DNA of 64,000 bases from Hofstenia miamia (lineage: Eukaryota; Xenacoelomorpha; Acoela). The notes under the pieces were generated by a model. The model saw nothing but the letters and a program-made list of their open reading frames with translations. It did not search any database and was not told the origin of the DNA. The stretch covers positions 1,025,706 to 1,089,705 of the forward strand of contig SCFE01000004.1 in NCBI GenBank assembly GCA_004352715.1, read 5' to 3'. Below, piece after piece: positions 1-11,814 of this stretch. The position numbers and the translations under genes were made by a program. Numbering within the stretch: the stretch's first letter is position 1; every line of letters begins with the position of its first letter.

Positions 1-390
1 TTCTGTTATAGGTATTAAGCTAACTACAAACAGTAGTGGCGCTAAGCTGTCTCCCTGGAATATACCCCGTCTAAACCTCAACCTATGCCCGTCTATCTCA
101 GTCTGCCACTTTCCCATCTCCCTCTCTAGAAACTCAACCCATTTCTGTGAAACTCCATTAGCCTCTAACGGCTTCAATACCCACTCATGTGAAATGCTGT
201 CATATGCCTTCCTGTAGTCTATCCATGCCATTGCCAAGTTTGTCTTCCTTCTTCTGCAATTCTCCACCACTGCCTGGTCTATCAACAACTGATCTTTGCA
301 TCCTCTTGTCTTCGTCCTGCATCCCTTTTGCTCCTCTGGTATCAACCTATTCTGCTCTAAGTAACATGCCAGCCTATTTGAAATCACTGG
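1..390 (-). pseudogene. Non-LTR retrotransposon reverse transcriptase fragment, cut by the window edge
   Basis: The minus strand is open from about 390 to 1. It reads [20 protein letters not shown], then the catalytic-Asp motif [11 protein letters not shown] and [13 protein letters not shown], the conserved blocks of a LINE-type reverse transcriptase of the sort with a KGCR..KDQLLID palm lead-in. It begins abruptly after an in-frame TAA next to an (ATT)n tract, so it is 5'-truncated. It continues beyond the left edge, where the YADD box would be expected. Confidence 0.85.
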
Positions 391-408
391 TTAGCAATTT
401 CCACATTA

Positions 409-660
409 TTATTATTATTATTAATAATAATAATGAATGACTTTATTAGCACTGAAAGCAAACACTACAAATTATTAAAAACAAGTCAGGTTTTATGGCA
501 GCAAGGAATCATAGCAGATAAAGTAGGAGCAGATGGAAGAAATAGGCGAAGTAGAACAAGAGCTCTGCAGAGGAAAGACATCGAAGATTTTTTGATCTCG
601 GCGGCGAGGAAAAAAATTCAACAGCTGTTGGAGGGTTGAGAATCAAGATGTAATTAGCAG
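409..660 (-). repeat. 3'-terminal retroposon module with AATAAA and an (ATT)n tail
   Basis: Read on the minus strand, this ends with GCTAATAAAGTCATTCATT and an ATT-rich tail. The module (CAACCCTCCAACAGC, then CGCCGCCGAG, then CTTGTTTTTA before the tail) recurs on the + strand at 23036-23497, and its last ~45 bases recur at 28738-28785. It is probably the 3' end of a LINE or of a SINE that parasitises it. Any reading frame inside is incidental. Confidence 0.65.
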
Positions 661-2214
661 CAGCACAATTGAAAACCTCCATTTTAAATTCGACAATTGA
701 GTCTCTCAAATTCATTCAAGGTTGTATATATTTAGAAATAAAAATCGTAGGTCGGGAGTGGCAATGTTACAAGCTCTGCATTACTGCGATTTTTTAAACA
801 GAATTTTTAAATAGCTTGCGAATGGTAATTTCACAGTAGGCTTCGGTAAAGTGGGCCGTGATCAGGTTATAAACCCTTTCGGGACCTGAGGCTCGAAAAT
901 ATTTTTATGTGAGCATGTGTAAAGAATTAAGCATCATTAATCTTAAAAATGTTTGGAATTTCTTAATATTTTTAGTGATTTTCTGAAAGAACTTTAAACG
1001 CTCGTAACGCATGAACGAATAAGGATATACAAAATCAGAAGACAGTAAAGAGAGCGTCATCTCATTCATTTATGCCACTGTCAAACGTACATTATACATA
1101 TTGACAAGCCCAAAACTGAAAATAAATTTATAAATAATTACTCTGAAAAATAATGTTCTCATTATTCATTAAGGAAATTTTGCAACTGTTGCCAGAGCTA
1201 AAATATTTTCAATTTCAAGAATCCGAAAAAAAATTGGTCTTGCTAAAATAATTTTGGTTCAATTTTAATTTTTAGTAAAGTTTGCGGTTTTAGTTTTTTC
1301 AATTGCCATATCTTTACATGCAGGCTCCTTCAGAAAAATTCTAAATTGCTAATCACCTACTTCAAATCTAAGAGAATTTAGTACATTTCTTGATGTGATT
1401 GGCAAGTCTTCTTTTGCCCAATTTTTATTATGGGTATGAAAATATCAGATACATGTATTTACCGACCTCACATTCACAAAATCATAATGAAAACGAATCA
1501 GCTCATTTATTTACTGCTAAACCTAAAAAGACAAAGATACCACAAAAACGAACTAAATTATAGTAATTTTTCTTCAATAAAGTCTGTGTTGCAGTCAAGA
1601 GAGTTACTGTTGAACTTAATTAAGTCGATTTGATTTCAATGAAGTCTACTTCATTCAAGAAAGTTTCTTTTGCATTCAAAAAATCTTATATGGTTAAAAA
1701 TAGAATTTATTTGATCCCCGAAGAAATCTATAATAATGCAAAAAAACTATTAAAAATTTATTACATGAAATATTTTCTGGCAACCAAATATATATTTTCA
1801 ATAAGCTAATTTGATTGGAAGAGACTGGAATTAGGAAGTTGCAATATACAGTATAATTAACTTTTATTAACTGAAGCTTACACTTTATTTCCCTAAAGGC
1901 GTATTTTGTGCCTATTACATTTATGTGTAGCAGGTTTCCCATCACTGCATTAGGTATGCAATACGCAATCGCAAATACATATAAGTCATTGAACCTTTCG
2001 ATGTAAGCAACCATAGTAATTAAATGAGTCTTGCGTAACTGTATTTTGAAGCGAGATGCAAAATTCAAAACTAAAAATTTTTTTCAAGGATGAAAGGGTA
2101 TTTTTAGCTAGTTTATATACAAAGACTTTTTTTAATGCCACAGAGACTTCATTGAAAGTAAATCGACATAGATAGATAATCGTATATTTAAACAATTGCA
2201 AGGAATAAAAAGAG
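661..2214. other. No recognisable gene
   Basis: AT-rich sequence with only short open frames. I saw no protein motif, repeat boundary or RNA gene here. Confidence 0.5.
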
Positions 2215-2860
2215 TATATCAGTCTTTTAGGGTGGTCATGTGAGGAAAGAACTGTTTTGATCGTATGCTTACACGGCCCAGAGAAGTGCTTGAGACGTCT
2301 TGATGAGGTGTGTTTTTCGGGATAGAGGATATGCAGGTGATGGGTTTAGTGGGAGTATCTTACGGATAGCTTCTTCGCGAGGAGAAGCTGCCTGTAGTGG
2401 GAACTAGGCGCAGAGTTGAGGAGAAATGATGCTAACAGCTCGGTTTAAAAGGCGTTGGACTCATTCTTCAACTGTCCGTCCGAGACCGACAAAAACTGGA
2501 GAACAATAGTCAAAAACGGAGATAATGCATGAGCGAAATACTGAAAAGAGCACACCTTGGTTACATACCGGTTTCAGTTGTCTAAGGAGGCCTTCTTGAT
2601 GCAGGAGTTGAAATGATCCAGAAAATTGAGACAATGACCCCCAAAATTTTCAATCTATCTACAACCGGGAAGTCATCAGGGAGAAGAAAGGCGGCTGTTT
2701 TAGAGAGGGTGATAAGCATCTGCTGGCATTTCCGCTGGTTGAGTTTCAAGCCATTAGCTTGACAAAACATGGAAATGTGGTTAGCATCCGTCTCAACTAC
2801 AGGAGATTTTGAAACTGCCTTTGTAACCAATTAACAACGTCAGTGGAGCACAGCCGTAAG
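2215..2860 (-). pseudogene. Decayed LINE (CR1/Jockey-like) reverse transcriptase C-terminal part
   Basis: On the minus strand 2582-2830 reads LVTKAVSKSPVVETDANHIS, then FCQANGLKLNQRKCQQML, then LKILGV: the palm/thumb pattern 'l..dl..l..wc..n.l.lN..Kc..m......lkiLGv' of Jockey/CR1 LINEs. The catalytic box upstream seems degraded (CSTDVV where YADD is expected, and out of frame). Further recognisable segments down to about 2215 include IRSKQFFPHMT, a typical LINE 3' end, with stops in between. Confidence 0.75.
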
Positions 2861-4299
2861 TTTTTCAGAAGACTTAATGGAATACCATAAAGTTTCAATT
2901 GACTGCTAGTTTGCAGAAAAAAATGACTGTATTTGTACAAATCAACAATCATGCCAACCATCCTCTGGTAATAAAGCCCATGTAGCATCATTAAACAAAT
3001 TTGTCATAAAATGACTGTTTAGAAAGTCGTGAGTTCTCCAAACCATTCACCTTTTCTCTGAAAACAACAACACAGGCCTTAACACATCTTTAGAAAACGA
3101 CCAAATACGATACATGGTGCATTTTCACAAAAGCTATCTATGTTCACCAACAGCTTTGTACTTCTGTTTCCATAAAAACCTCTTGCTTTAAATATTTAGT
3201 ACTGTTATTTCCAAAAATCATAATAAATTCATTATTTATTCCCACTCTACTCGAAAACCCTGCAGGTATTTATAAGGCGTAAATAAAGTTCAATCATTTA
3301 AAACTACAAACAATTTTTAAAATAAGCAATGTGATTTAATAAAGTTATTATATAACGCTTAAATAAGAAATTCAAATTACAGATTACCAAATATTCAATT
3401 TGCAAACGACTAATATAGCTCTTTCTGAATAGTGACATAATTAAAGTTAAGTTGAATTATTTCATGCTTCCATTATAAATTTGGTTATCATATTCATAAC
3501 TATGCTTTAAAAGGAGTTTAGTCAGGGTTTTCAAATCAAGCTAGACTTTGATCAATTTTTTTTAATTCTGTGTTTCTTAGAGTAACAAAGTATTTATTTT
3601 ACCATAATTCCAAGCTTTGTAAGCTAAACAATAATCAGTTACAATTGACAAAGAAACTGAAATTTAAAAAATTCAATTTCTATGGTATTTTTTAGTGGAT
3701 TTTCAAACAAGTTTAAGTTTGAGTTTCAATAATTTCTTTTCTGAGTTTTTCTGTTTTACAGACTCATTTGAGTTTTTAATATTCCAAGTACTCAAAATCT
3801 GGTTTTACTGGAAAATGTTCTAGTTTTTATCAAATATTTTTGATGAATCTCAAACAAGTAATTTTTAGGTAGTTACTTTCAGGGTTTTTCAATACTTGGA
3901 ATGCCAAGAACTTGCACTTGTATGAGCTTGTAAAACTAGATCAAAAAAACTCAGGAGAGAAAGCATTAATGCTTAAACCTAAGTATTATAAAAGAGACCT
4001 GATTTGAAAAAATCATGAAAAATGACACATTGGCATCCATCAGATTGAACAAACTTTTGACACAAGTTACATGAGGACATCTGCACAAATTGTGGTAAAA
4101 GATGTCATTATCAAGGGTAAACAATGGCTTTAAATAATAGTAAACACTTTCCACAATAGTGGACAACACTTGATTAAATGCCATAAACATGCTGAATCAA
4201 ACAATACATGTAGACATAAAGAAATTATCAAAAGACAAAAATGTATATCAATAATTATTAGTAATTGTCAATAACTTCACAAAGTATAGTAGAATATAT
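2861..4299. other. No recognisable gene
   Basis: AT-rich stretch with repeated short runs such as GAGTTTTT and TTTCAA, but no coding motif I can name. Confidence 0.45.
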
Positions 4300-4830
4300 A
4301 TATAGAATCACTTTTAAAAAAGTCACAGAAGCACTAGTAAAAACATGGTTAGAACAATTAAGCCCTCCTCCTAATATCATTGCAGATAGAGGATCAAAAT
4401 TTGAGTAATGAAATGATTTGTAGCAGTACTATAGCATACCACACAAACAAATGTTGCAGTGGAGCAAATAAACAGAGCACTGTTAAAGCATATTAGAGTG
4501 ATGTAATTGAGATAATATTATAATATTTTGGCATATTCAACCTAACAAATATCACCATTTAAGGGGATGTTTGGTAAAGAAGCATATACAACACTTGGTA
4601 TAATGTATAAAATTTGTTCTCTAATTCTCATGAACCACCAAATGCGATCCAGTGGATGAAGAAGGAGTAAAAAATCTTATTAAGTCTAATGAGAAGAATA
4701 ATATTTGTAATAAAAAAACTGCAAAAAGGAATTAAAATCAAGATCATTAATAATCTCACTCAATGGGAATGTAAAACAAATGATATATTTAGGAATAAAA
4801 AATCCATATTCAAGAAGCAGTCCAAAGAAA
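4300..4830 (+). pseudogene. Decayed Ty3/Gypsy-like integrase fragment
   Basis: Broken frames on the + strand contain TEALVKTWLEQLSPPPNIIA followed by DRGSKFE (second catalytic Asp region), then AVEQINRALLKHIR, in which the catalytic Glu is visible (AVER.NR.L in intact copies), and SPFKGMFGKEAY, the usual TPFE.mFGr motif downstream of the core. Stops and frameshifts separate them. The first catalytic Asp and the zinc finger are not identifiable. Confidence 0.7.
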
Positions 4831-5029
4831 AATCAAAGTGAAAAAATCAGCACATAATGAAGAGTACAAAAATGTTCTCCTCAGTATGCCACAGTGATGA
4901 AGTGCAGGAGAGTACAGCACAATTCATTTACCACAAAACAAAAGCAGTTAACAATGAAATCAAAGAAAAATTACCCTACCACTAAAAACTCCTGACTCCT
5001 ATGTGTCACTGTAGAAGAGGAGTATGATT

Positions 5030-5680
5030 GACCAGATGTCAGCATTTAAGTCTTATGTGACACTGGATTCTAACAAGAGTGTTGAGTCATAGACCAGGAC
5101 AATTTGACAATCTCAAACTCCAAACTCAATAACCAGTCCATATGTGACACCAACATCTGACAAAAGCAAGAGAGAGAGAAATGAACCCCAAAACATGGAC
5201 ACCCCATCAATATATTTTGTGAAATATAATATTAATATTACACCAGTCAATAAGTCCCTAAAAATGATTTTGGGTTATATGGTTAATAGCTCTAGAGAAA
5301 CTGTGATTATCAATGAAGATAATTCTAAGCTGCACAAGTGCTATGCATTAGCTAAGAGAACTCTTCAATCCTATTCAGTACTTAAACAGATTGCAAACCC
5401 TTGTTTTATTACTTCTGGAAAAATACAATTATTGGCTCAACAGAAACTTTCTCTAGAACAGGAATAAGCTTTATGCTCAATATTAACTTCAGATGAACTG
5501 AAAACTGATATACCACTAGTTCCATTAGTTATAGATGGAAAACAGAAGCCTTTAGTAAAGAATATAATTATATACCCAGAAGAAATTAATGAAATGATCA
5601 AAGGAGCTACTTTTGTAGTACACTACATACCCATTTCAGTGGATCCAGTAGAATTAATAACTTACAGTTATTTATACTGA
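5030..5680 (+). pseudogene. Retroelement-like reading frame with a protease-like LCDTG motif
   Basis: At about 5053-5070 one frame reads LCDTG, the signature of retroviral-type aspartic proteases, followed at once by a stop. From 5144 a frame of 107 codons is open to a TAA at 5465, and the same frame continues open to about 5680 (PLVIDGKQKPLVKNIIIYPE is visible). I do not recognise this downstream protein. It lies after the integrase remnant, an order unlike one simple Gypsy element, so nested or rearranged copies are likely. Confidence 0.4.
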
Positions 5681-8600
5681 AAAGAAAGCAAATCAGAAAA
5701 TTAAATTTATCAACCTGTAACACAAAACAATACTTATTATCTATTTTTTGAAAAAAGGAAGAAGTCACTGATAAAAAGATAGAACATTGCATATATAACT
5801 TTTTCTGGCTAGTAAAAACACAAAATGTTAAGTTACATAGTGTGGTAACACAATACATATATGTAGGCATTCCCCAATCATTACTGAGAAAAGAAACAAT
5901 AATGGACAACATTTATGGTAGTCAAAGCAAAGCAATACAAAATCATTTGTCTAAGACTATTACAATGTTTTTTGTCTTTGCAGGTTGCATTGAAATTAAT
6001 GACTTTACTATAAAATTTCCTAAAAATACATATATAAAGATTATATTCAATGCAACTTCATAGTACATAGCAGAGTTATAACCAGGCCATGATTTTTTAT
6101 ACTGGTTCCACAATGGTATTTTCACTTTATGATATTTAATGTAGAGTAACTCAGGGCCCCTTTTTAATTTTGATCAATTATCATTTGTACTTGTGCTAAA
6201 TACTGCCTTAAATTAGTTTAATTAGTTTGTTACATCACTATTACATTGTGATTCTTCACTATCTGTTTTTCTAGTGACTTATTTAAATTATAATTATCTG
6301 TCCCCTCATTTTAGATCAACATGTAATAGCTCTATAATTTTGTGAGAGAACTTGAATGTGAAATTTGTAAATAATTCTTGATTTGTTATAAATACTTGAG
6401 AGACCTGTAGTGATTGCACAATATAATTTGTCTCACTTCAATTGTGTTTGCTCTTTTTTGATTTATCTATTATGCTAACCCTTTTAGATTCTTCAATGGA
6501 TTGTTGAGTTATAATTATTACTTAAGTTCCAGCAACAATTTGGGAGTTATTCTGCTGTGTTTAGGATGACAAGACACTCTCTTCCAGTTGGCAGCCCAAA
6601 TCATGGTTATTTTTGTGACGAAGTATAGGAAATAACAACTTTACTTGATCATTTCTATTCATACATTGCACTTAATAAATTAAACTGTGATGATAATATA
6701 CTGCTGCTGAATGCAAATGCATGGCAACTACATGCAATATTTATTATTTATATACAATAGGCTGAGGAAATAAGAACAATTGAGATCTGTTTTAATTGAG
6801 CTAGAAATTAACCACTAGAGACACACAAGTAGCACCTTTGTGAGCTTTGATCAATTCAAGGATATCACTTTGGCGTGATGCCATGTGAATTGGTTGCTGT
6901 TGGAAGATAATTCTTAATGAAATATTTTCTGTTTCTATATTGAACTGGCAAACTACCAATGTTCTGTTTTTCTTTTGGAATGTGGATCACTCTCTACAAT
7001 GGTAGCCTTTGCAACCTTCTACTTATTAATTGAGTTTCCTAGTACTACTGGAGTAGTCAGAGCTCCCCTGTGATTATACATTAACAATCCAATCAAATAG
7101 TAATGTCATATTAAGTCAATATATCTGATTGTAGTCATTTCTAAATCTGGCTACTATTAATGCAGAATTTTGCCACATTTTGCATAATTCAATAGTTAAA
7201 TAGCTATTGGCACATTATCCTCAAATCAGAAATGTGTTGAGAGAGCTGTGCTTTTCAATAAATATGTGGGTAGTAGTCAGTTTAAAATCAGACTACCTCA
7301 ATATTCACAATTGCACCTCAAGTGGATTTGATTATTTACAGTATTCTTCACCAAACAGATATGTGTTTAGAAGCAACAAGTGTGGAGAAAGAGTTTGTGC
7401 TATTAAATATATATGCATGTAGTAGGCATTTTAAATTCTTACTACATCAGAATTCACAATTTTGCTGTGTATGGCATACAAATGTTCAATTAGTGATTGT
7501 AAGTTGAAAGTTCATATTCTTGCCTGTAAATTATACACCCATGTGGTCTCTATAGATTATAATTTTATGTACATCAATAGAATAATCAATTATAATCTGA
7601 GGAAATAAAAATTGAAATTGTACCATTATTTTTATTAATATTTATGGTAGTCACTGACTATCTAATTGCCATGCATGCTATGGGCCTGGATCTAAAACAC
7701 AACATTACCAATCTAATCAGTTTGAATATTATGTTATACTGGCTAAACACTGCATTTAACATTATAGTTGAACCATTATTGGCCATTGATATTTTAATAC
7801 TTAGTAGAGTCATGGAATAATTAGCCTATAAAAGTCAACTAATTGAAGTAACAAGCAAGCACATATCACTTGCATTTACACAAAGAACATCAGTGTTAGC
7901 AAATATCAACAACATGTGGGAAACACTAAAAGCTGAAAACAAACTGATGAATCTTGGCCTGTCACTGAAATTAAAGGTTTGGATCAAAATTATTACTTGA
8001 CAATTGAAATGGACAATTGATTGGAAAAATCAAAAATTCTGGGAAATGAAGGAAACACCAGATTTACAAAAATCAATTTTTACTGACAAATATATTCTGG
8101 AAGTAAAGCCAAAGCAAGTGATCTGGATTTTAGCAATATTTTTAACATACAAGAGATGCTATCTCAACTAAGAAACAATTTGAAATAATGATATCACCTA
8201 TTGATGCTAATCTGAAATGATGGTTATTAACTTAAATTATTTCTCCAAGTACATTGAAATTAGCATCTACATGAGCAGAAAAGTTATTCATTTGAGCTAT
8301 AAAGAAAGAATCTCCCATGATAAAGATATCAATAATGAAAATTGCATTTATACCAGGCATTTGTCATTCACAGTGCCAATTCTTGTCAGGCAATAACAGA
8401 AAATATGTATGGGGAGCAACAAGCAAAACCAAATATTAAATATTTTGAAGACAACATTAAGTAAACACTGGAATTTTAATGAAAGGCAATCATTTGATAT
8501 GCTATAGATAAGGAACACAGTGAACAATTTGAAATAGATGAACTGGAAGGATGAACTAGCACTACAATATAGTGAGATCTACCCTACTTGAAGTTTCAGT

Positions 8601-9299
8601 AAAATTAGTACAACAAATAAATACTTCATGAAGAGGAAATGATCAATTAGTGCATGTAATCAAAATAACAACAAAATCAAAAACCAATTTATATGATGAA
8701 GAACAACTTCTGAGTGAGTCAACAATTCTAATCTCTCCACATACTCAGTAAACAATTGAAAAAGTTAATTTAAAAAAATTTGGAACACCACAGCCAACAA
8801 ATTAAATGTTATGGAGGGAGACAAAGAAAATATCTTGATAGAAGAACCATTATTAGAAGAAACAATAACAGAAAATGCATTATTCTCTGACAATATGGTC
8901 TGATGAAAGAAAAACAAAAAAGATCATGTGAGATAATATTCATGACAGAATCAATAAAAACAGATGAGATTACAGAATTGTTATTTACAAAATGTCAATT
9001 AGTATGTTGATGTGGTATGTGTGACCTAAAAGATATTTATGATGAATAATAGGAAACAACATCTATAGAATAATGGACTATCAGATGAATGTAGCATCAT
9101 CCAAACTAATCAAGTATAACATCAATTTGGAAGGAGACTAAGATCAAAGACAAATTATGATTAGCAATATTGTAAAATTATTAGATCAGTTAGATTAATT
9201 TGTATCATACAACCAAGAAACAATAAGTGTCAACTTTGAAAGATTAGTATCTGTTGATAATAATACTTTTGGCAAAACAAGAGGGCGAATCACTTCCAT
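5681..9299. other. No recognisable intact gene; probable decayed retroelement sequence
   Basis: Many short broken frames. From about 7860 the + strand looks faintly coding (runs such as VNFERLVSVDNNTFGKTRGR near 9225-9290), but no frame stays open and no family motif is clear. It sits just upstream of sequence shared with the Gypsy-like element at 15.85-16.0 kb, so it may be the remains of its upstream half. Confidence 0.35.
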
Positions 9300-9797
9300 T
9301 ATTTTTAGCTACCATATTGGCAGACGAAAGTTCAAATTTGAAATCAACAGGTACTTTTCTGAATTTACTATAAATAGATTTGAAACCTTGTAAGCAATTG
9401 ATAAAGAATTTTATTTGGAATTCTTATTTTGTTCTGTTATTACAGTTTGCATATTTATTATGATGTCAAGCTAAATGAGTGGTGTTTATTAGTGGTCTAG
9501 TTCCATCATCATGTAGCATCTGCTACCAAGCATTAACAGAGATCAAATCATTCTTTTAAATCTTTGTTTCCTGTTATCTGAAGGTAGGGATTGAATTATA
9601 GTATAAATAGAGTGGAATTCAATTTGGAATACTGTTGAAGTAAATTCTTTGGAAATCTTATTCTTAGATTTAACTTGGTTTGCTTATTATTAATCAATGT
9701 CAAGCTAAACAGTAAATGCAGTAGTACATGCTTGGACACACATCAGGAGTGATTCGAGGGTCCTTGATCCAAGCCATAAACCTGCATTTAGGTTAGG
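9300..9797 (+). pseudogene. Two fragments of the pol region shared with the minus-strand Gypsy-like element
   Basis: Sequence at 9640-9797 (e.g. GTCAAGCTAAACAGTAAATG and the peptide RVLDPSHKPAFRLG) is the inverted equivalent of 15760-15890, which encodes the start of the better integrase (SVLDPNHEPAFKLA). A second, shorter copy of the preceding segment lies at 9300-9480. Between them (9497-9613) is a piece of repeat A. The arrangement implies nested or rearranged copies. Confidence 0.6.
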
Positions 9798-10351
9798 TGT
9801 ATGAATAGGAGTTTTCCTCTGTTTAGCTGACTATTGATTCATTTGTTTGCATGTATTAAATAATTGATATCAGAGATAAGGCTGGATAGCCTAATGTAGN
9901 GCATATTTATTATGATGTCAAGCTAAATGAGTGGTGTTTATTAGTGGTCTAGTTCCATCATCATGTAGCATCTGCTACCAAGCATTAACAGAGATCAAAT
10001 CATTCTTTTAAATCTTTGTTTCCTGTTATCTGAAGGTAGGGATTGAATTATAGTATAAATAGAGTGGAATTCAATTTGGAATACTGTTGAAGTAAATTCT
10101 TTGGAAATCTTATTCTTAGATTTAACTTGGTTTGCTTATTATTAATCAATGTCAAGCTAAACAGTAAATGCAGTAGTACATGCTTGGACACACATCAGGA
10201 GTGATTCGAGGGTCCTTGATCCAAGCCATAAACCTGCATTTAGGTTAGGTGTATGAATAGGAGTTTTCCTCTGTTTAGCTGACTATTGATTCATTTGTTT
10301 GCATGTATTAAATAATTGATATCAGAGATAAGGCTGGATAGCCTAATGTAG
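9449..10351. repeat. Perfect 451-base tandem duplication around a single N (probable assembly artefact)
   Basis: Bases 9449-9899 are repeated at 9901-10351 with no difference I could find, separated by one N at 9900. Neighbouring repeat copies are clearly diverged, so a perfect copy abutting a gap is best explained by unmerged overlapping contig ends. Confidence 0.85.
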
Positions 10352-11782
10352 GTTATATTTGTATTACACTGTCACATTAGGTGACCTATAAATAGACTGA
10401 TAAATAGACTGAGCATGTATTATGTTATTTAAATGTAAGGTAGGAAGCTGCAAGTGATTATTTACTTTAACTAATTATATTAATTAGAGCCAATAGTTTT
10501 TGGTAATGGCTGAAGTAATATTTATTAAACAGCTAGTGACATTGCCAGGTTGTGAAGTATCATAATTACACATTACAAATTGAGTTTAAGTCAGTTACAA
10601 ACAGTATTGAGAGCTGCACTGAGTTAGGATACTGAACACATAAGTACTTTGATGAGCTGAGACTTGGAGCTTCTTGATTGACAATGGAGGCACATGTTGA
10701 TTGCTTCAGAGATCAGAGTCAGCTGGTGGCCATAGCCAAATCACAGAGAAAACTGTGATAGATGTATACCTAAACAGTATCAAGTTACTTTAAGTTAAAC
10801 AAAGGTTAAAGATAATGTATCTCATGTCAGATTAAAAAGTTAACATCAGTACATCCCTACCTGCATATTATGAGGAACAATGATTTAAAAGAATAATTTA
10901 CTCTATGTTAAAGCTTGATAGCAGAAGCTACATTAGCCAATTACTTAGTATATCAAGTTTGTTATTAATGTTTTCTAAAAAACTGTTATTTATTGGTGAT
11001 GGAGATGGTGTTATATTGATTGTTGAGGAATTGCATTATTTATCAGAAGGGATGGGTGGTTAACCTGATATCCCAGAGTTTTTTGTGAAGGCACTGGTTC
11101 ATTTAGTTTAGCATCCACTACCAAGCATTAACAGAGATTAAACCATTCTTTTAAATTGTTCCTTGTTATCTGTGGGTAGGGATGTACTTATGTTAACTCT
11201 TTACTCTGATATTAGATATGTTTCATTAACCTTTACTTAACTAGAGTAACTTGATACTGTTTAGGTATACCACCATAATAGTTCTGCTAAGTGATCTGGC
11301 TATGGCCTCTGGCTGACTCTGATCTCTGAATCAATCCACATGTGTTTCAATTGCTGATCAATTACTTCCAAGTCTCAGCCCAATGATGTTCTTATGTGTT
11401 CCCTATCCTGACTCAGTGTAGTTCTCAATGCTGTTTGTAACTGATTTAAACTCAATTTGTAATGTGTATTTATGTTACTTCACAACCTTGCAATGTCACT
11501 AGCTGCTTAATAATTATTACTTTAGCCATTACCAAAAACTATTGACTTTAATTAATTTAATTAAAATAAGTTATATAGTAACTTCCAGCTTCCTAACCTG
11601 CATTTAAATAACAATACATGGTCAGTCTCTTTATTGGTCTATTATAGGTCACCTAAGTCTATAATATAAAATATGTATAACATATGGTAGGCTGTCCAGC
11701 CCTTTTACTGATATCAATTATTAGATACATGTAAACAAAAGAATTGATAGCCAGCTAAACAGAGAAAAACTCCTAATTGTTC
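10250..11782. repeat. Large inverted repeat (repeat A), arms of ~680 bases around a ~175-base centre
   Basis: The left arm 10250-10932 and right arm 11107-11782 are diverged reverse complements over their whole length; for example TAGGTGACCTATAAATAGAC at 10379 pairs with the 11640 region, and CAAATTGAGTTTAAGTCAGT at 10577 pairs with the 11440 region. The inner ends carry GCTACA/TGTAGC-type sequence; a third partial copy begins TGTAGCATCTGCTACC at 9497. The TG...CA ends suggest two LTRs in opposite orientation, tail to tail, or a foldback element. The arms are flanked by pol (+) on the left and the third reading frame (-) on the right. Confidence 0.7.
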
Positions 11783-11814
11783 AACAACAAGTACTAATTT
11801 GCATCATAGAACTG

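Noticed and set aside
5144-5467. Treating the 107-codon frame as an independent host gene
   Set aside because: The same frame stays open beyond its stop and sits among retroelement remains; more likely a decayed element protein.
9449-10351. Reading the duplication as a pair of LTRs
   Set aside because: The copies are identical and separated by a single N, with no internal region; better explained by assembly.
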